This document shows positions 36,602-49,135 of a DNA stretch of 64,000 nt, one piece after another. Within the stretch, counting starts at the first letter, position 1. Every line of letters begins with the position of its first letter. The stretch lies in NCBI GenBank assembly GCA_963669155.1, contig OZ022589.1, forward strand, positions 17,366,922 through 17,430,921. Reading direction: 5' to 3'. Source of the stretch: Arbacia lixula (Eukaryota > Echinodermata > Echinoidea > Arbacioida > Arbaciidae). Position numbers and translations under genes: made by a program. The notes under the pieces were generated by a model. It worked only from the letters and a program-made list of their open reading frames with translations. It was not told the origin of the DNA and did no database searches.

Positions 36602-36687
36602 TATGAGAACGATAAGGGGCGTGGTCCTACAACGTCCCACGAGAAACCTGGATCGCCATGGTTACATGCAACGGCACACTGATGTTT

Positions 36688-36866
36688 TCAGTCGAGCGTT
36701 GCAAGATTCCATCCCTTATTTTTCCTGCTTCTTCTCTGCAGTAAAAACCCGAGGGACAAGTACAGCATGAAGGCCACCCCACCAAGAACAGCAGTGCCTC
36801 TAAAAAGAGTCCTCGGTCCGTACTTCTCGTAAACCAAACCTCCGACTAATGATCCAATGATTTTAC
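36688..36866 (-). CDS. Gene C exon 4, C-terminal helices
   Basis: 179 bases, acceptor CTTTCAG. Codes for KIIGSLVGGLVYEKYGPRTL and a final helix, ending RKNKGWNLATLD and TGA. Confidence 0.9.
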
Positions 36867-39800
36867 CTGAAAGATACAAGCAAAATACGTGCTTATGACG
36901 GCATTTGAGCTGATGTAATGTTTCGCTTGGTCGCTTGATTGGTCATATAAACAAATTTGATGGCACGCATTTACGCAAACAGTGTACTAAATCTGGACAA
37001 CATTTAAGGGACGCCAAATAAATCTCCAACATTATTTATGATTCACGGAATCAGCGTAGTATATTGGGTTTGTTCACGTGATAATTACAGCAAATAATTT
37101 AAATCACCCAATTTTGGGATTCTGTAGTGAAAAATCAATGATTTTGTGACAGAATCAGATATTTCATTTTGTGCTCCATGAAGAAAGTCTTCCTTAAGCA
37201 CGCGGTAGAAGTTAAGCCATCGCCAATATGTTAACACCCCTCTCCGATATTTGTTTAGAATTGTTAGATAGTGCAAGTACTGTGAATATATACAAGAGTT
37301 AGATACTATATTGACAACGAACGGTAATAAAGGAACTTATTGAGGTATTTTGGGCGACAGAACATAGGTTCGACATTAAAAGGACAGGTATAAACTGTAA
37401 ATTTAGAAATGTTGCTTGATAAAAGACGGGGGGGGGGGGGAATGAAAGGAGGTAAGATGCAAGGAGATTACAAAATGAGAGTTACTTACCAAGGCCAATG
37501 CCAGTACCATCCGTCAAGGTCTGCACAGTTGTCGTCATCTCATTTGAAGCAACCCTTTGAATGAATGACGTCATTGCTGGCCGCATGGCACCATAGGTTA
37601 TCCCGTGGAGGAGTTGGATAGGTAGGACAAGCCAAGGGTTGTAGAGAAGAGAATACCCCATGAACCTCAGTCCGAAACAAAAGAGGGCGGCCGAGATGAC
37701 GCCATGATGTCCGATCAATTCGATGAGCTTAGAAGAAAAAATCATGACAGCCACCTCCGCAAGGCAAGTGAATGTAGTTGAAAAGCCCATGAGCGTTCGA
37801 CTCGCGCCCAGTTCCTCCTGAAGGAACAGGAAGACGTAGGAATCTAGGACGCCGCAAAATATTCCATAGACAATTGCCATTGAGAAGAACAAGACCAACT
37901 CTAGTTTCCGAAACAGGACAAACATATTCCGTGTGAACGACCGTTGTGTTGGCCGAGGAGGGAGAGGGATAAAACACGCGATGGCTCCACCCAAGAATAG
38001 AAACCCAACGAGTAGGATGAACGCTGGGACAAAGGAATTAAAAGAAGACGGATGACTGGCACTGAACGTGTCGACTGCAAGCCCTGAAAGAGGAGACCAG
38101 ATTATCACAGCTATGCCGCCCCAGAATCGCTGCCGTCCGTACTGGAAGGTGAACCCTTTCTCCTTGAAGTCACTGATTAAAGCCATCGTGGATGCATCGA
38201 AGAGCGGGAGGGTTGGGAACTCGAAAAAGGAGCCGAAGACAACAACTGCTATCATAGTCACGAAAATGGCGTCCGTGTTACCGACGTTTGATGTGGTTGA
38301 GTTCTGTGCATCACTTGTGATATTATAAGTTCCATTGCTGTCAAACGAAACACGAAAATGACAGCATATACTTTCATTTTTCGGAACAATAGGAGCAATT
38401 CCTTTGTCCACATCATCCCAGATTTTCTGCAATTCACCAAAGTCTGAACAATTGCCACTGGCGAGTGTCGCTTCATTTCCATCGCAATGCAGTCGCGAAT
38501 TATTGCCAAGAATAAATTTCATGTTTTCATATGTAACATCAAGGCATGGTTTGCCTACTGGGTGCGGCGCCCGAGATTCACACAACGGACCCCTCCAACA
38601 TTGGATGACAGACGAACGAGAGAGGGTGGTACCCGACAGATCTTCGCAGGTTGAAGGCCCCTCTTGAGGCTGAACTGTAAACGTCGTCACGTTCAGGTCT
38701 GCCAGGTCCGGATCAAAGGTCACTTGTATATCGCCAGGCGGGGGTACAGCAGTATTGTTGAAGCTATTGTCGGTAATGTTACCCGTGGTGTTATAAGCCA
38801 CCTCGTGAGCCAACAGTGGCACAAATACGCTGCTCCCATAGACAAGGGCCGTGCCTAGGATGCTGCCAACGATCATCAGCTTGTGCTTGCTGTATTTGTC
38901 GGCGATGCTCCCGCACGCGGGAGGGCTCAGGAGACCGATGACAGGCTCTGCAGACTTGATCCAACCGATCTGGATTGGATCTAGGCCAAGGTCCGACAGG
39001 TACACTGGGATGAATGGCAAAAGACTCACGCGACCTGAAATGTAATAAAAAATAAAAGCAACGAAAGAGATGTCAAATAATTTTCTCAAAACACTTGTTT
39101 TAAAGTAGTGCATTATGCATTTTGCATTGACCACGGCAACAACATTATAGATATAATGCACTGGTTTTCGTAGGTCGGTAATAATTGTGCGCACAAGATC
39201 ACTCTGCATGATTCACGTTTACGTGCACGCTTAAACGTAGGCGTGGGTCAAAAACATTCACATTCATATTCACACAAGAGGCGCAGCTGAGTGTGTTCTC
39301 GACCTTGCCAAACTTAAAGCATGCACGTAATACTACCGAACCACAAAATAGTGCATCATTTGTTTTATATACTAGCGAGCAACAACAAAACAAATACCTT
39401 GCAAACAGGGGGAAATTTCTTTAAGAAAGTGAATTGTTAGGAGATATTAAATCCATTCTAAAAACCAGTTACATATAATTATATTTTATAAAGACGAATA
39501 AATTATCGACTCTTATATCATCTCGACCACTCTCCTAAATAATGACTTTGGAAAATATGTCTAAAAGATATCCCTGCATGGACAAATATTTTGACCCAAA
39601 GCATGTTTAAATGTTCAAATATGTTTTCAGTTCAATTGTCATCAAGAATTCAACTTTGTTGTTAAGCGAACAGTCATGACGATATTTAAAATGCAAGTTA
39701 AATAAAATGATAAAACTCGAGTAAAAGTCAGATTCACGCTCCTTATTGTATGTGTGTGAACTTGTTTCTTTCTATTTATCGTAATACTTTAACGTTATCA

Positions 39801-42800
39801 AAGTTTAGGCCTGCAAAATGTATGCCCTACTTCAAAGCAATGTTTCCATTTTGAAGAAAAAAGTGTGCTGTAAAGAAAAGTGCATGAACAAAAGGTACAT
39901 TATATCGACCGAAATCATAGGACGTATCGCACGTCTCCCACAATTCAACGTGATTATATTGATGTTAAATTAGACTGTCATCATTTAAAAGACCACCTCG
40001 GCGACTGGTTTCTTGCTGTAGCGTAACTAGAATAAGGGGAGGGAAGATCCAGAGACATTCTGTACAGCTTACGTATAAGTAATATTGTTCCTGAATGCCA
40101 TGTCGAAGTACAATAACGATTAAAATGATCTACTGGCTATCTAATCCATATGCGCCTTCAAGTATCCATACAGATGCTCGAGTTGTTTCTCCTTCCTAAC
40201 GCATCCCTGGTCGAACCCTACCAAATCTTCAGGACAAATAAAGGACACGAGTTTTATGTTTACATGGAAGGGGGAGGGGGTCGGACTCTCTCCTCAAAGA
40301 AGAATCAAATTGTTGGTCAGGGGACTTCAGTACTACCCAAGATTTCAACAAAATTAATATTAGATAAACTTTACGGAGGGTGGGGGGGGGGGGGGGGGTC
40401 AGACTCTCTCCACAATGTAGAATCTACGAGTCGAGTATTAGTATGATGGAATTGCTGGTCAGGGGAGTTCAGTATTACCCAATATTTGTATTACAATTAA
40501 TATCATAGAAACTTTACGGGAAGGAGGAGAGGGAGGGGGGGGGGCGGTTGGCGGTTGGACTCTCTACTCAAGGACGTACCTGCGAGTAGAGCATAATGTG
40601 TCATTGTTGATCGGAGGACTTCAGTCTTACCCACTCTAGACAACAAATATGATATAAATTTTGTGGAGTAATAAAATGTACTTCTAAACTGAGTGAAGGA
40701 AAAACTTGGCACCTCATCACAATTCTTCCAAGCCATCGATTCCTTCAATAATCAACAACTTAATGGCAGTGAGTAATCCCTTAATCAAACATCAAAAAAG
40801 GTTGACGGCACACTTCTAAATAAAGTTCAAACAGTGATACTGTTATAGAAGGGGTAGGGCATACTTCAACTTTCTTTCGTTGAACCCATGCTCGATGTAG
40901 CCGAAAAGTTAGGTGCTCTCAAAATGTGCTGCTTAATTAGGAACGCGATTGAGTGGCAACAGCTTTCAGAGAGATCAAAAGAAATGCATTGTCTAATTTC
41001 GCTTGCCTAGTTCTTTTAATTGCATTCATACCTTTCTATCATAACAAATATCAGCACAAAAATATGAACAACTGTTTCGCAGTAAAATATCTTAGCTATA
41101 CGCAAATGCTCGCAAACACTGTTTCTGATTTTAAAAAAAAACAGGGCTTAAGATATCATTTGGACAAAGATTGAATCTTACAATTCTGAAAAAAAAATAT
41201 GGAAATGGAAGAAATTAGTCAATTTTGTTAATAATCAAAATATATTATACGTATTAATCATTCTCCAATCCGTTAAACGAAAGTTAAATACAGGATGTAG
41301 AATGATGTTCCCCTAATCATGAAATTTCACAATAATCTGATCAGAAACAAGGCTTCTTGAGACAAAATAGTCTATCAAAAATATTTCTTTCCAAATTGAA
41401 TTGACATCCGCTAAATGTTTATGCTCAGCATGGGACATCAAAGCATTTTCATGATTGTGGCATGGTTTGTTACATTCATTAGTACGCTTAGGTATCCATG
41501 CAAATGTTTAAATATATTTTGCTCAAGTTTGTTTCTGCCTCCTAACACCTTGTTGGCTTAAAGTTTATCGAAACGGAGCAGACCTTAGTTCACTAGGTGT
41601 GAAACAAAACTCTTGACACTTTCCTTTTGAGACAAATTTGGACCCAAATATTGTGTGCGTGGATAATTTAATAAAACAACACAACAATACCGATTGTGCA
41701 TCACACGTGCCAACCCATCTTATCTTTTTTCCAAATGAACCGTGAACTATGCTGATAATACTGTGATGAAGCTGTTACTACTTAATTGACATGTATGATG
41801 CACAATGGGCATCGTTGTGTTCTGAATGAATTATCTCATGCAAACAAATTTAACGGTAATTTGCTAAGTAGACGAGATTGACAAAAGACCAAATCAAAAT
41901 ACCTTTTGATTGGCTTACCTGCTATTACAGTAAAGTAAACCGCCTTGATGAAGAGGAAAATGCGACTACCCGGGCCCCAGCAACGGCCTGTCACGACAGA
42001 TGGTTAAGATATGCTAAAGTCATGACGTTATGAACTCATCAATGCAATGCTCACAAATCTACATTCAATGTCTCCGTTTACTATGCTTTTGTGACGTGCA
42101 ACGCCCCGTCCTCTTGTCCCTTCGTGATAATTTCTAATTGATTAGTGGTTACTGGTGTAGAAGTTTGGAGGGTCGGTAGTACGTAAAACAAGTTGCAATT
42201 CCGATGACGGAGAACTGATTTCTTTAGCAGAATGTAGAGCAGTATTTTTATTCTTTCGATATGTTTGGTTAGGCTACGTGAGTTTACGTCTGAGACGTTG
42301 AAACTCTGGGAGTGACTTTATGATGAACTATCAAATTCACCCACGGTTTATCAATTACATTCTATTGTGTCTAATGCATAGTCTAATACATTGACAATAG
42401 CATCGCTATCAACATTTTAGCTAAGTATGTACTGCTGTAAATCGCACCATCATGAAAAGTGATCGGACTAGTCAGAGATGTAATATGCAAACAAAATGGA
42501 GTAGTGTGGATGACATTACTTGTGATGAAACCCATAATGTTGAAGATGACAATGACTATGATGTAACGATAATGGCGATGAAAATGGCGGTGATTTATGC
42601 AATGAAACCCGATAGTAACATGAAATTGAGATAAATATAAAGAGTGATACTAACTTTAACGGGAGAAGGCACATCAGCAACAACTATCAGAAAAAGAACA
42701 ATTTCAACTAAAGAACAAATAGAAGTGAACTAGGTAGGAAAATGAAGAAAGTTGAATAAACAAGATAATGCCAATGCTAACCCTAACCCTAACCCCTAGA

Positions 42801-43246
42801 CATTACAAACACAAACAGAAACTACTAAAGAGAGAAAAATATATAATTTAGGTGAGTCTCTAGCATATCGGCCTACCTGCGTTTCCTGCGTCGCTATCAG
42901 GGAAATCAGGGTCACGGAAGCCTTCTAAGTTTCCCTTCTCTTTGGTCTCAGCCGACGACACATCACTCCCTCGCCCGCCATCTTTGCTGGGACTCCAGGC
43001 TTCGGCACCATGACCCGAAGGTTCCAGTACAATATTCATTGACCGTACGATGTGGCTGTTCCCATTGGATTCGTGGTGATCGTGAGGCTGATCCGACATC
43101 ATTGTGATTTCCGAGAGATCGACATCGGCCGTCGAGTATCGATTCTGGTCGTTCCCGTTGGCGAGGTGATCAACCTGATCGCGCGACATCTTTGTGTACA
43201 AGACGATGCCATCTGATGTTGTCGGACTCGCTTTTTGTATAGACAT
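36688..43246 (-). CDS. MFSD6-like transporter, gene C (4 exons, 720 aa)
   Basis: Exons are 43246-42877, 41987-41919, 39034-37490 and 36866-36688; all introns are phase 1 and the joined frame is 721 codons with stop. Seen: TM1 (IFLFIKAVYFTVIAG plus the exon 3 start), motif GSIADKYSKHK, a glycosylatable loop with several NxS/T sites and cysteines, DASTMALI, YGRQRFWGGIAVIIW, FLFLQEELGAS, and C-terminal GLVYEKYGPRTLFRG. It is the longest of the four and nearly collinear with D across exons, introns and flanks, so C and D are recent tandem duplicates. Membrane transporter or receptor-like MFS protein; the ligand is unknown. Confidence 0.9.
36867..37489 (-). other. Gene C intron 3
   Basis: Contains the segment shared with 4686-4905 and a G run at 37428-37440. 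Confidence 0.8.
37490..39034 (-). CDS. Gene C exon 3, transporter core
   Basis: 1545 bases, open throughout, from acceptor CATTTCAG (GRVSLLPFIPVYLSDLGL) to donor CTTG|GTAAGT. The frame reads upstream into intron 2 to an in-frame Met at 39209, but the acceptor and paralogue alignment place the exon edge at 39034. Confidence 0.93.
39035..41918 (-). other. Gene C intron 2
   Basis: Holds a roughly 130-bp tandem repeat at 40255-40760. TTTAAAGTAGTGCA near 39099-39111 is the empty site for the element inserted in gene D at 51429. No coding sequence. Confidence 0.75.
40255..40760. repeat. Tandem repeat, about 130-bp unit, three or more copies
   Basis: Each unit has a G run, GACTCTCT, GTTGGTCAGGGGACTTCAGT-type and TTACCCAATAT-type words, and AAACTTTACGG. 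Gene D intron 2 has only one clear unit (53880-54010). Confidence 0.7.
41919..41987 (-). CDS. Gene C exon 2, 69-base TM1 exon
   Basis: Acceptor CGTGACAG, donor GCAG|GTAAGC. Codes for RCWGPGSRIFLFIKAVYFTV, then IAG. Confidence 0.9.
41988..42876 (-). other. Gene C intron 1
   Basis: Contains three telomere-like CCCTAA units at 42777-42797; otherwise nothing recognised. Confidence 0.75.
42877..43246 (-). CDS. Gene C exon 1, N-terminal tail
   Basis: 123 codons plus one base, ATG at 43246 (MSIQKASPTTSDG), donor GCAG|GTAGGC. The tail is His/Asp/Ser-rich (SDQPHDHHESNGN) and acidic. It keeps the start lost from gene D. Confidence 0.85.
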
Positions 43247-45199
43247 GCCAAACGATAGCTCTTGTTATATATCCGGCGATAATTGCTCTTTGAACTTGAA
43301 ACTATGTTATTATTGCCTTTAATGTGTTTTCACAAAAGACGGTAAGGTAGAAAGAGAATGTGTGAGTGACTCTGTGTTGTGAAACAGTCGCCTGAAGATC
43401 GTTTACACGGGAGTGTGTGTTTGAGTGCGCAGGCTTTAGATGCAACCATTTACCGCGAGTCATAAAATTGATGATTACTAATGACGTAATAAACAGATAA
43501 AGAATCAATGTGTTCCGTTATGTGGAAGAGGGAGGGTGTGCTTGTACAGTAACCGATGTGTTTTTGATGTCAATGTATGTGTGTGTGCGCTTGCTGTTGT
43601 TTGGTGATGGGGTGTGGGTGCGTGCGTGTGTGCGTGCGTGCGTGTCAGTGGCTTGTGTGAGGTGGTTGGGTGGTGGGAAAACAGAGATATAGGGGGGGGG
43701 GGTGGTGAGATACAACAGACAATGGTGAGAAAACGGAATCCACCCACACTGTAATATCCATAGTGCTTATTGCCTGTTTCACGTTGTAGCAATTACGATC
43801 AGTTAAAGTAACGATTGACGGATTGTCATTCAAGGCTGGCACAAGGTCGAACAATATACGAAATAACATGTAAGGCGGAAAAAATAACAGAGAGAAAGGA
43901 AATATCACTTGATAGCTGATAAAAGGAAAGAGAGCTTAAAGTACTACATGTTCATACTATTTTCTGAATTTCTATCCTCTGGTGTTATTAACAAATGCAG
44001 CGTACTCATCCGTTTCGATTTACTACTTATATAATAACCGAAAGTTTTTGTTTTTATGCAGGGGCGTGTCTGTACTGATACAAGCGGCGTTACCAATTCG
44101 TTCCACATCGACTCTTTCCGTGCCACGTGCGCACCTTTTTCACGAGTAATACACACAAATCATATGGAGCAGAAATTTATCTGGCACACAAACGGTTATC
44201 ATAATTGTCAATAACAAAAGAATGGCTTAACCACCTCAAAAGAGAGAAGAATTGAGATATCATGCAAAGTAAGGAATTCAACCAGTAATACAAAATAATA
44301 CTAAATAAGTTAGAGCTAGAATGAAACTAAAATGTACACATCATAAAGTCTAAGGATGTCCACAGAAGCAAATGTCGTGACATTTCATCCTTTACTATCT
44401 TGTAATATTTTTTTGAATTTGTAATGATATTCTCACTTCTGGACAAATCTGGAAACTATTGTATTGTATCGCAACTAGCAAGCCATTAGCAACTACCTTA
44501 ATAGTGTCATAACTAATTCATGATGTCTCTGGCAGAAAAGAACTTATGAGTTGACATGTATGCACATAACGTTTAAGGTCCAAATTTGTCGAAAAAAAAT
44601 AAATCTCATTTAATATTTGCAGGATTATTACAAAAGTAATAGTTGATTAAATGTCTCTTAACCTGACACTAAATAATTTCACATTCTTTGACTTTGTGTT
44701 GTTTCATTTCTAGATTGATTCAGTTGCACCTTGTTTTAATCATATTTAGGTGTGAAAAGCGTTTTTAAACACTAAGTGCAAAGAGTTGACGGGCTATAAA
44801 CGGTATCACCAGGCACTCGGTATCTCGAAAGATCCTTGGTACTATATAGGGCATATAAAACCACGATGATAAGGATGTCCTCGATTGATAGGTAGTTGGG
44901 TTTCCTTTATTGAAATGGTCACAGAAGTTAAAGATAGCGTGTAGCTTTTAGAGAACTCATGAAACTTGGCGTTCTAGCATCTCTAGTCTACAGAGTTTTA
45001 GACGGCCTGTTCAACATTCATCTCAAAATATGGCGATCAATATAATTCCGCTCAGAGTCAGTTTCCGGTTATGATATTGAGAGGACGTTCTGATACAGCT
45101 TTTTTAAACATTTTATGTGGTATTTACACAATTTTATGTTTTTAACCTTCGGAATGGATACATCACCTTTTAATGTTTCATCATCATTGGTCCTCCCAT
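43247..45199. other. Upstream region of gene C
   Basis: Presumed promoter region. (GT)-rich tract at 43575-43665, G run at 43691-43702. Aligns piecewise with 57223-60200. No exon recognised. Confidence 0.55.
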
Positions 45200-45203
45200 T
45201 TAA

Positions 45204-45291
45204 CCTTTTGTATGCCAGATAAACGCTTGCTCTATGGGAATTGTGTTCATTACTTGTAAAAAAAAAGAAGGGACATGTGGCACTCAAAACG
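45204..45291. mobile_element. TTAA-flanked mini element upstream of gene C
   Basis: TTAA at 45200-45203 and 45292-45295. The D locus has the empty site at 60207-60222 (CCTCCCATTTAAGCAG), with a single TTAA, so insertion is precise and later than the C/D duplication. Confidence 0.9.
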
Positions 45292-46535
45292 TTAAGCAGG
45301 CTACACATTGAGGCAAATCAACTCTGTACGTATTTTATCAGTTGTTTCGGCATGGCGGAGATATTCTAGGATATATAAACATTAAATAACTTATCTTTTA
45401 TTATGTCGTTTCAAAATGAAATCTTGCGATGACCGTTTTTATTATGATGACATAAGGTACTCCTTTCACCATTTATAACTGATGGTGTATTGTGGCTAGA
45501 TTATTAACTTAAGGCGATTGTGTCATTAGAATATAAGCTCTTGCGATTACCGACTTTATTATGATGAGATAAGGTACTTCTTTTTATCTTTCAGAGATAA
45601 TAATATATTGTGGTTTAATTATTACTTATTGCAATGAGGTAATTTCATCATAAAATCTTTCGTTCTTTCATCCGTGACAGAAAACGATGCATTGGGGTTA
45701 GATTGTTACCGAAGAGCATGGACCTATCATGGATAGACCGTGCTCGGAGAGACCTCCTTTGATCTATGATGACTGCCGCCTCATAAAAATTCAAGACATT
45801 CAGGTGTTTTAAACAATTAGCTGTAATTCTGATTAGGTAGTGCTTTCCTCTGAATAACAAAAGAAAATCTGTTTTGAGAAATATTTCAACCGTTCAGCTC
45901 GTAGCTGATCTTTTTACACACACTGTGAATTAGTTTTGGGGTGAGCGAAGGGAAATTTTGGAAAAATTGGAGAAAGAATTTGGTCCGTAGCTTTTTTGGA
46001 CACCTCCGGACACGAAATTGACCTTGTTTTCATGGAAGATGAAACACCCAATACACGATTTACAAGATATTTTTAAGGAAATATGATTGCTTAAAGTGCA
46101 ATACGGAGGCATTTCTCTGGCATATTTTCTGAAGAATACTACTACTGCATATGCGCTTCAGTTCACGAAGTGGTTCTGAAATCTTCTGCGCATACAGAAT
46201 ATATATTCCTCTAAATGCATTCAAAATTCGTTTTGCATATTTGGCGGCGGTCGGCACTGGAGCAAAGAACCAAATGCGTCAAATATTCTATTGTGCTATC
46301 AATGATCGTGACTGGTGTAGGAATTTCGTACTGACTCCAGTTCTAACACCTTCCTGCTAAGAGCGATTTTATCATTTCAATATAAAATATTACGATTACC
46401 GTATTTATTATAATGACTTTAAGCATTTCTTTCATCCTTTACAGATACTTTATTGTGTTTAGGTTATTAAAGAAAGGCAACTAGTTTACAGTCCAGAGCC
46501 CATCGTACATACAACATGCTTGTGTGTGAGCGTGC

Positions 46536-46544
46536 TTGTTTGTT

Positions 46545-46580
<36 letters not shown>
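46536..46580. repeat. (GT)n microsatellite
   Basis: Imperfect start, then uninterrupted GT units. Confidence 0.9.
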
Positions 46581-46586
<6 letters not shown>

Positions 46587-46650
46587 CATATTACAGTGTG
46601 TGCTTATATCATGTGTATATATGTGTATAAAGCTTATCTTTCAAATCTGA

Positions 46651-46879
46651 AGTTAAATTCAAACAGTTTTTCACCACGTCTCCAAATATCGCCCACCATC
46701 CACATCTATACCACACACACATACACTCACCTCACGCAAGAACTGCCAAACACATACACCTCGTAGTTAAATTCAAGCACTTTTTCACCACGTCTCCAAA
46801 TATCGCCCACCATCCACATCTTTACCTCACAAACATACACTCACCTCACGCAAGAACTGCCAAACACATACACCTCGCA
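46651..46879. repeat. Tandem duplication, 114-bp unit, two copies
   Basis: AGTTAAATTCAA...CACCTCG repeats at 46651-46764 and 46765-46879 with only a few differences, so it is recent. Confidence 0.88.
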
Positions 46880-46898
46880 CCAATTCGACCACTTACAC

Positions 46899-47018
46899 CC
46901 GGGGTTCGTATCACAAAGAGCTACGATTGATTTTAATCGTAAATCCGTTTCACACAGTTGTGCAATTGATTGCAAAGTTGCTTTCTAATGCAACTCATTC
47001 TATGTGATACGGGGCTCA
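46899..47018. mobile_element. Short hairpin element
   Basis: CGGGGTTCGTATCACA at the left is mirrored by TGTGATACGGGG at the right, with ATTGATTTTAATCG / ATTGATTGCAAAG inside. About 110-120 bp. Confidence 0.55.
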
Positions 47019-47516
47019 GAACACATTGTTTCCTTAAAGAGTCATAAAAATACGTTGTATTCATCTCCCGTCTCTTTCTCATTGATCTTGAATACGTTGA
47101 ATTGCCGTATTTTCGAAGTTTTTGACTAAAATGGTTTCGACGTTATTGCAAGTGAAGGATTTGTTGCGCACCTATTACCTTTAAAACATATTCAGCTCAT
47201 ACAGCAAAACAATTAACAAACTGTTTAAAGATGGCATGGGTACACAATATTGTGCACATAGGCATATAAATTAATTAACCGAAAGGTTCCGCATGATTGA
47301 CCTAATGGATATCTGAAAGAACATGCCGGAATATAAAACACAATGTACAAACAGTATAGTTTAAACATGTACCAAGCTTGCATTTGATAGAGTAATTTGA
47401 TGATTGGTGAGTTTTAATACGATCTTGTTGGATATATAAGTGTGCATTGATGTATAGTAGTTATGTGTAGTGTGTGCCTTTGTGTATGTGCGCGCGCGCA
47501 CGCGCGTATGTGTGTT

Positions 47517-47581
<65 letters not shown>

Positions 47582-48078
47582 TGTAATGAATATTATCTAC
47601 ATATTTACTCCCCGCCCACTCCTACTGTCATGAGAGTGCTCAAGATTCACGATTCAATGTTATTTTCCCTCAAAAACTTCAAGAACAACAATACATATAT
47701 TCAGGTACAATAAACGTAAAAAAAGAAAGGGACGTAACTGACACAATTAATTCGTAGGAAAAATATTTTTATGAAGGGGTCGAAAAGGAAGCCAGGCTTG
47801 TAAAATATTGAATCCCGTATGAGAATATATAGGAATTATGTGATATATAATATGTCTTACAGTGTCTTTATGTCTTTACAGATATTATTTTCTTGAAAAC
47901 TTTCTAAGCGACACATAAAAATGAATAGAAAGTGAAAGCACAAAATACAGTGATCACTGCTTCTTAGCTTTGCATACAATGTATCATGTCTGATACAATA
48001 AGAAAAATGATAGGAGGAAAGAAATCATTCAAGCATACACAATATACATCCGGCGTTTCATTGAATTTGTTTGTGTTT

Positions 48079-48141
<63 letters not shown>

Positions 48142-48479
48142 TGAGAAACAAAAACGGTGGTAGTGGTGGTGTTGAGAGTATTTTATACAACAATATAGCA
48201 TTGGGTATACATAGATTTGGCTCAAATGCCCACAGATGATTATGGGGTCATGGTTTACTCTTCACATTCCATCTGTCCCATCATTTTTGTAGGGGGAATG
48301 TTTTTAATTTATTGGTTCCCACATGTTTTACATAAAATATACAATAATATGATAATAATACGTTAGCACACAAAACTAAATATAGACAGTGCATAATCAA
48401 CATAAGTAGTATTCAAATAGCTCATATAAAGTACAAAGATTACTTATAGAGAAAATGACATATTACAACTTATCGAAAT
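47019..48479. other. Spacer between the C and D duplication units
   Basis: Long (GT)n at 47520-47578, (TC)n then (TA)n at about 48080-48142. No gene. Confidence 0.6.
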
Positions 48480-48692
48480 ATCTTGTTTCTTGCAACTGCA
48501 TGAGCACACAACCATCCTTTAAGAAAATAAATTTTTCAATATAATTGATCTCTATAATACAATATTGTGACCCTTAGTGACGTAATAGTGACGTACACCT
48601 ATTTCGCCGACGTATCGCGCTTAACTCACTTGTTACTTGTGCATTTCTCGAGAAATACGACACACACACACATCCTTTAGAGCTACATCATA

Positions 48693-48868
48693 GGGCACCG
48701 AAGTGTGACGTTATATGAACATGTTGTCAAGACAACTGGTCCTAAATCATGTAAGTAGAGCAAATATCGGTGATCATAGCGGGGACTCTCTTTTGAAGTG
48801 CCCGACACTGGTCAACTAGAACCAGCAACCTGCATAACAATGCATATGACGACACCATCTCGGTACTC
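48693..48868. mobile_element. TA-flanked palindromic element, copy 4 (3' flank of gene D)
   Basis: GGCACCGAAGTGTGACG...CTCGGTACTC between TA dinucleotides. Same position relative to the stop codon as copy 3; internal deletion of about 45 bases compared with it. Confidence 0.8.
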
Positions 48869-48956
48869 TATGAGCATAGTAAGGGGTGTGGTTCTATAGC
48901 GTCCCACGAGAAACCTGAATCCCCATGGTTTTATTCAACGACCCACTGATGTGTTT

Positions 48957-49135
48957 TCAGTCGAGCGTTGCAAGATCCCCTTCCTGATTTTTCCTGCTTC
49001 TTCTCTGCAGTAAAGCTGCGACGGCCAAGTACACGGCGGCGGACAACCCACCAAGAACAGCGGTGCCTGCAAACAGCGTCCTCGGTCCGTACTTTTCGTA
49101 GACCAGACCTCCGACTAATGATCCGATGATTTTAC
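48957..49135 (-). CDS. Gene D exon 4, C-terminal helices
   Basis: 179 bases, acceptor CTTTCAG, KIIGSLVGGLVYEKYGPRTL and a final helix, ending RKNQEGDLATLD and TGA. Same length as gene C exon 4. Confidence 0.9.

Larger units (their letters stand above)
36160..46480. repeat. Segmental duplication unit containing gene C
   Basis: Aligns in order with 48480-60460: 3' flank (GAGCACACAACC...), the TA element, all exons and parts of all introns, the GT-rich upstream tract (43.6 / 58.9 kb), CGTGTCTGTACTG...ACCAATTCGTTCC (44.06 / 59.06 kb) and GTATTTACACAA (45.12 / 60.15 kb). Edges are approximate. Confidence 0.8.

Noticed and set aside
42777-42797. Interstitial telomere
   Set aside because: Only about three CCCTAA units, too short to mean a chromosome fusion; a chance or repair-derived tract.
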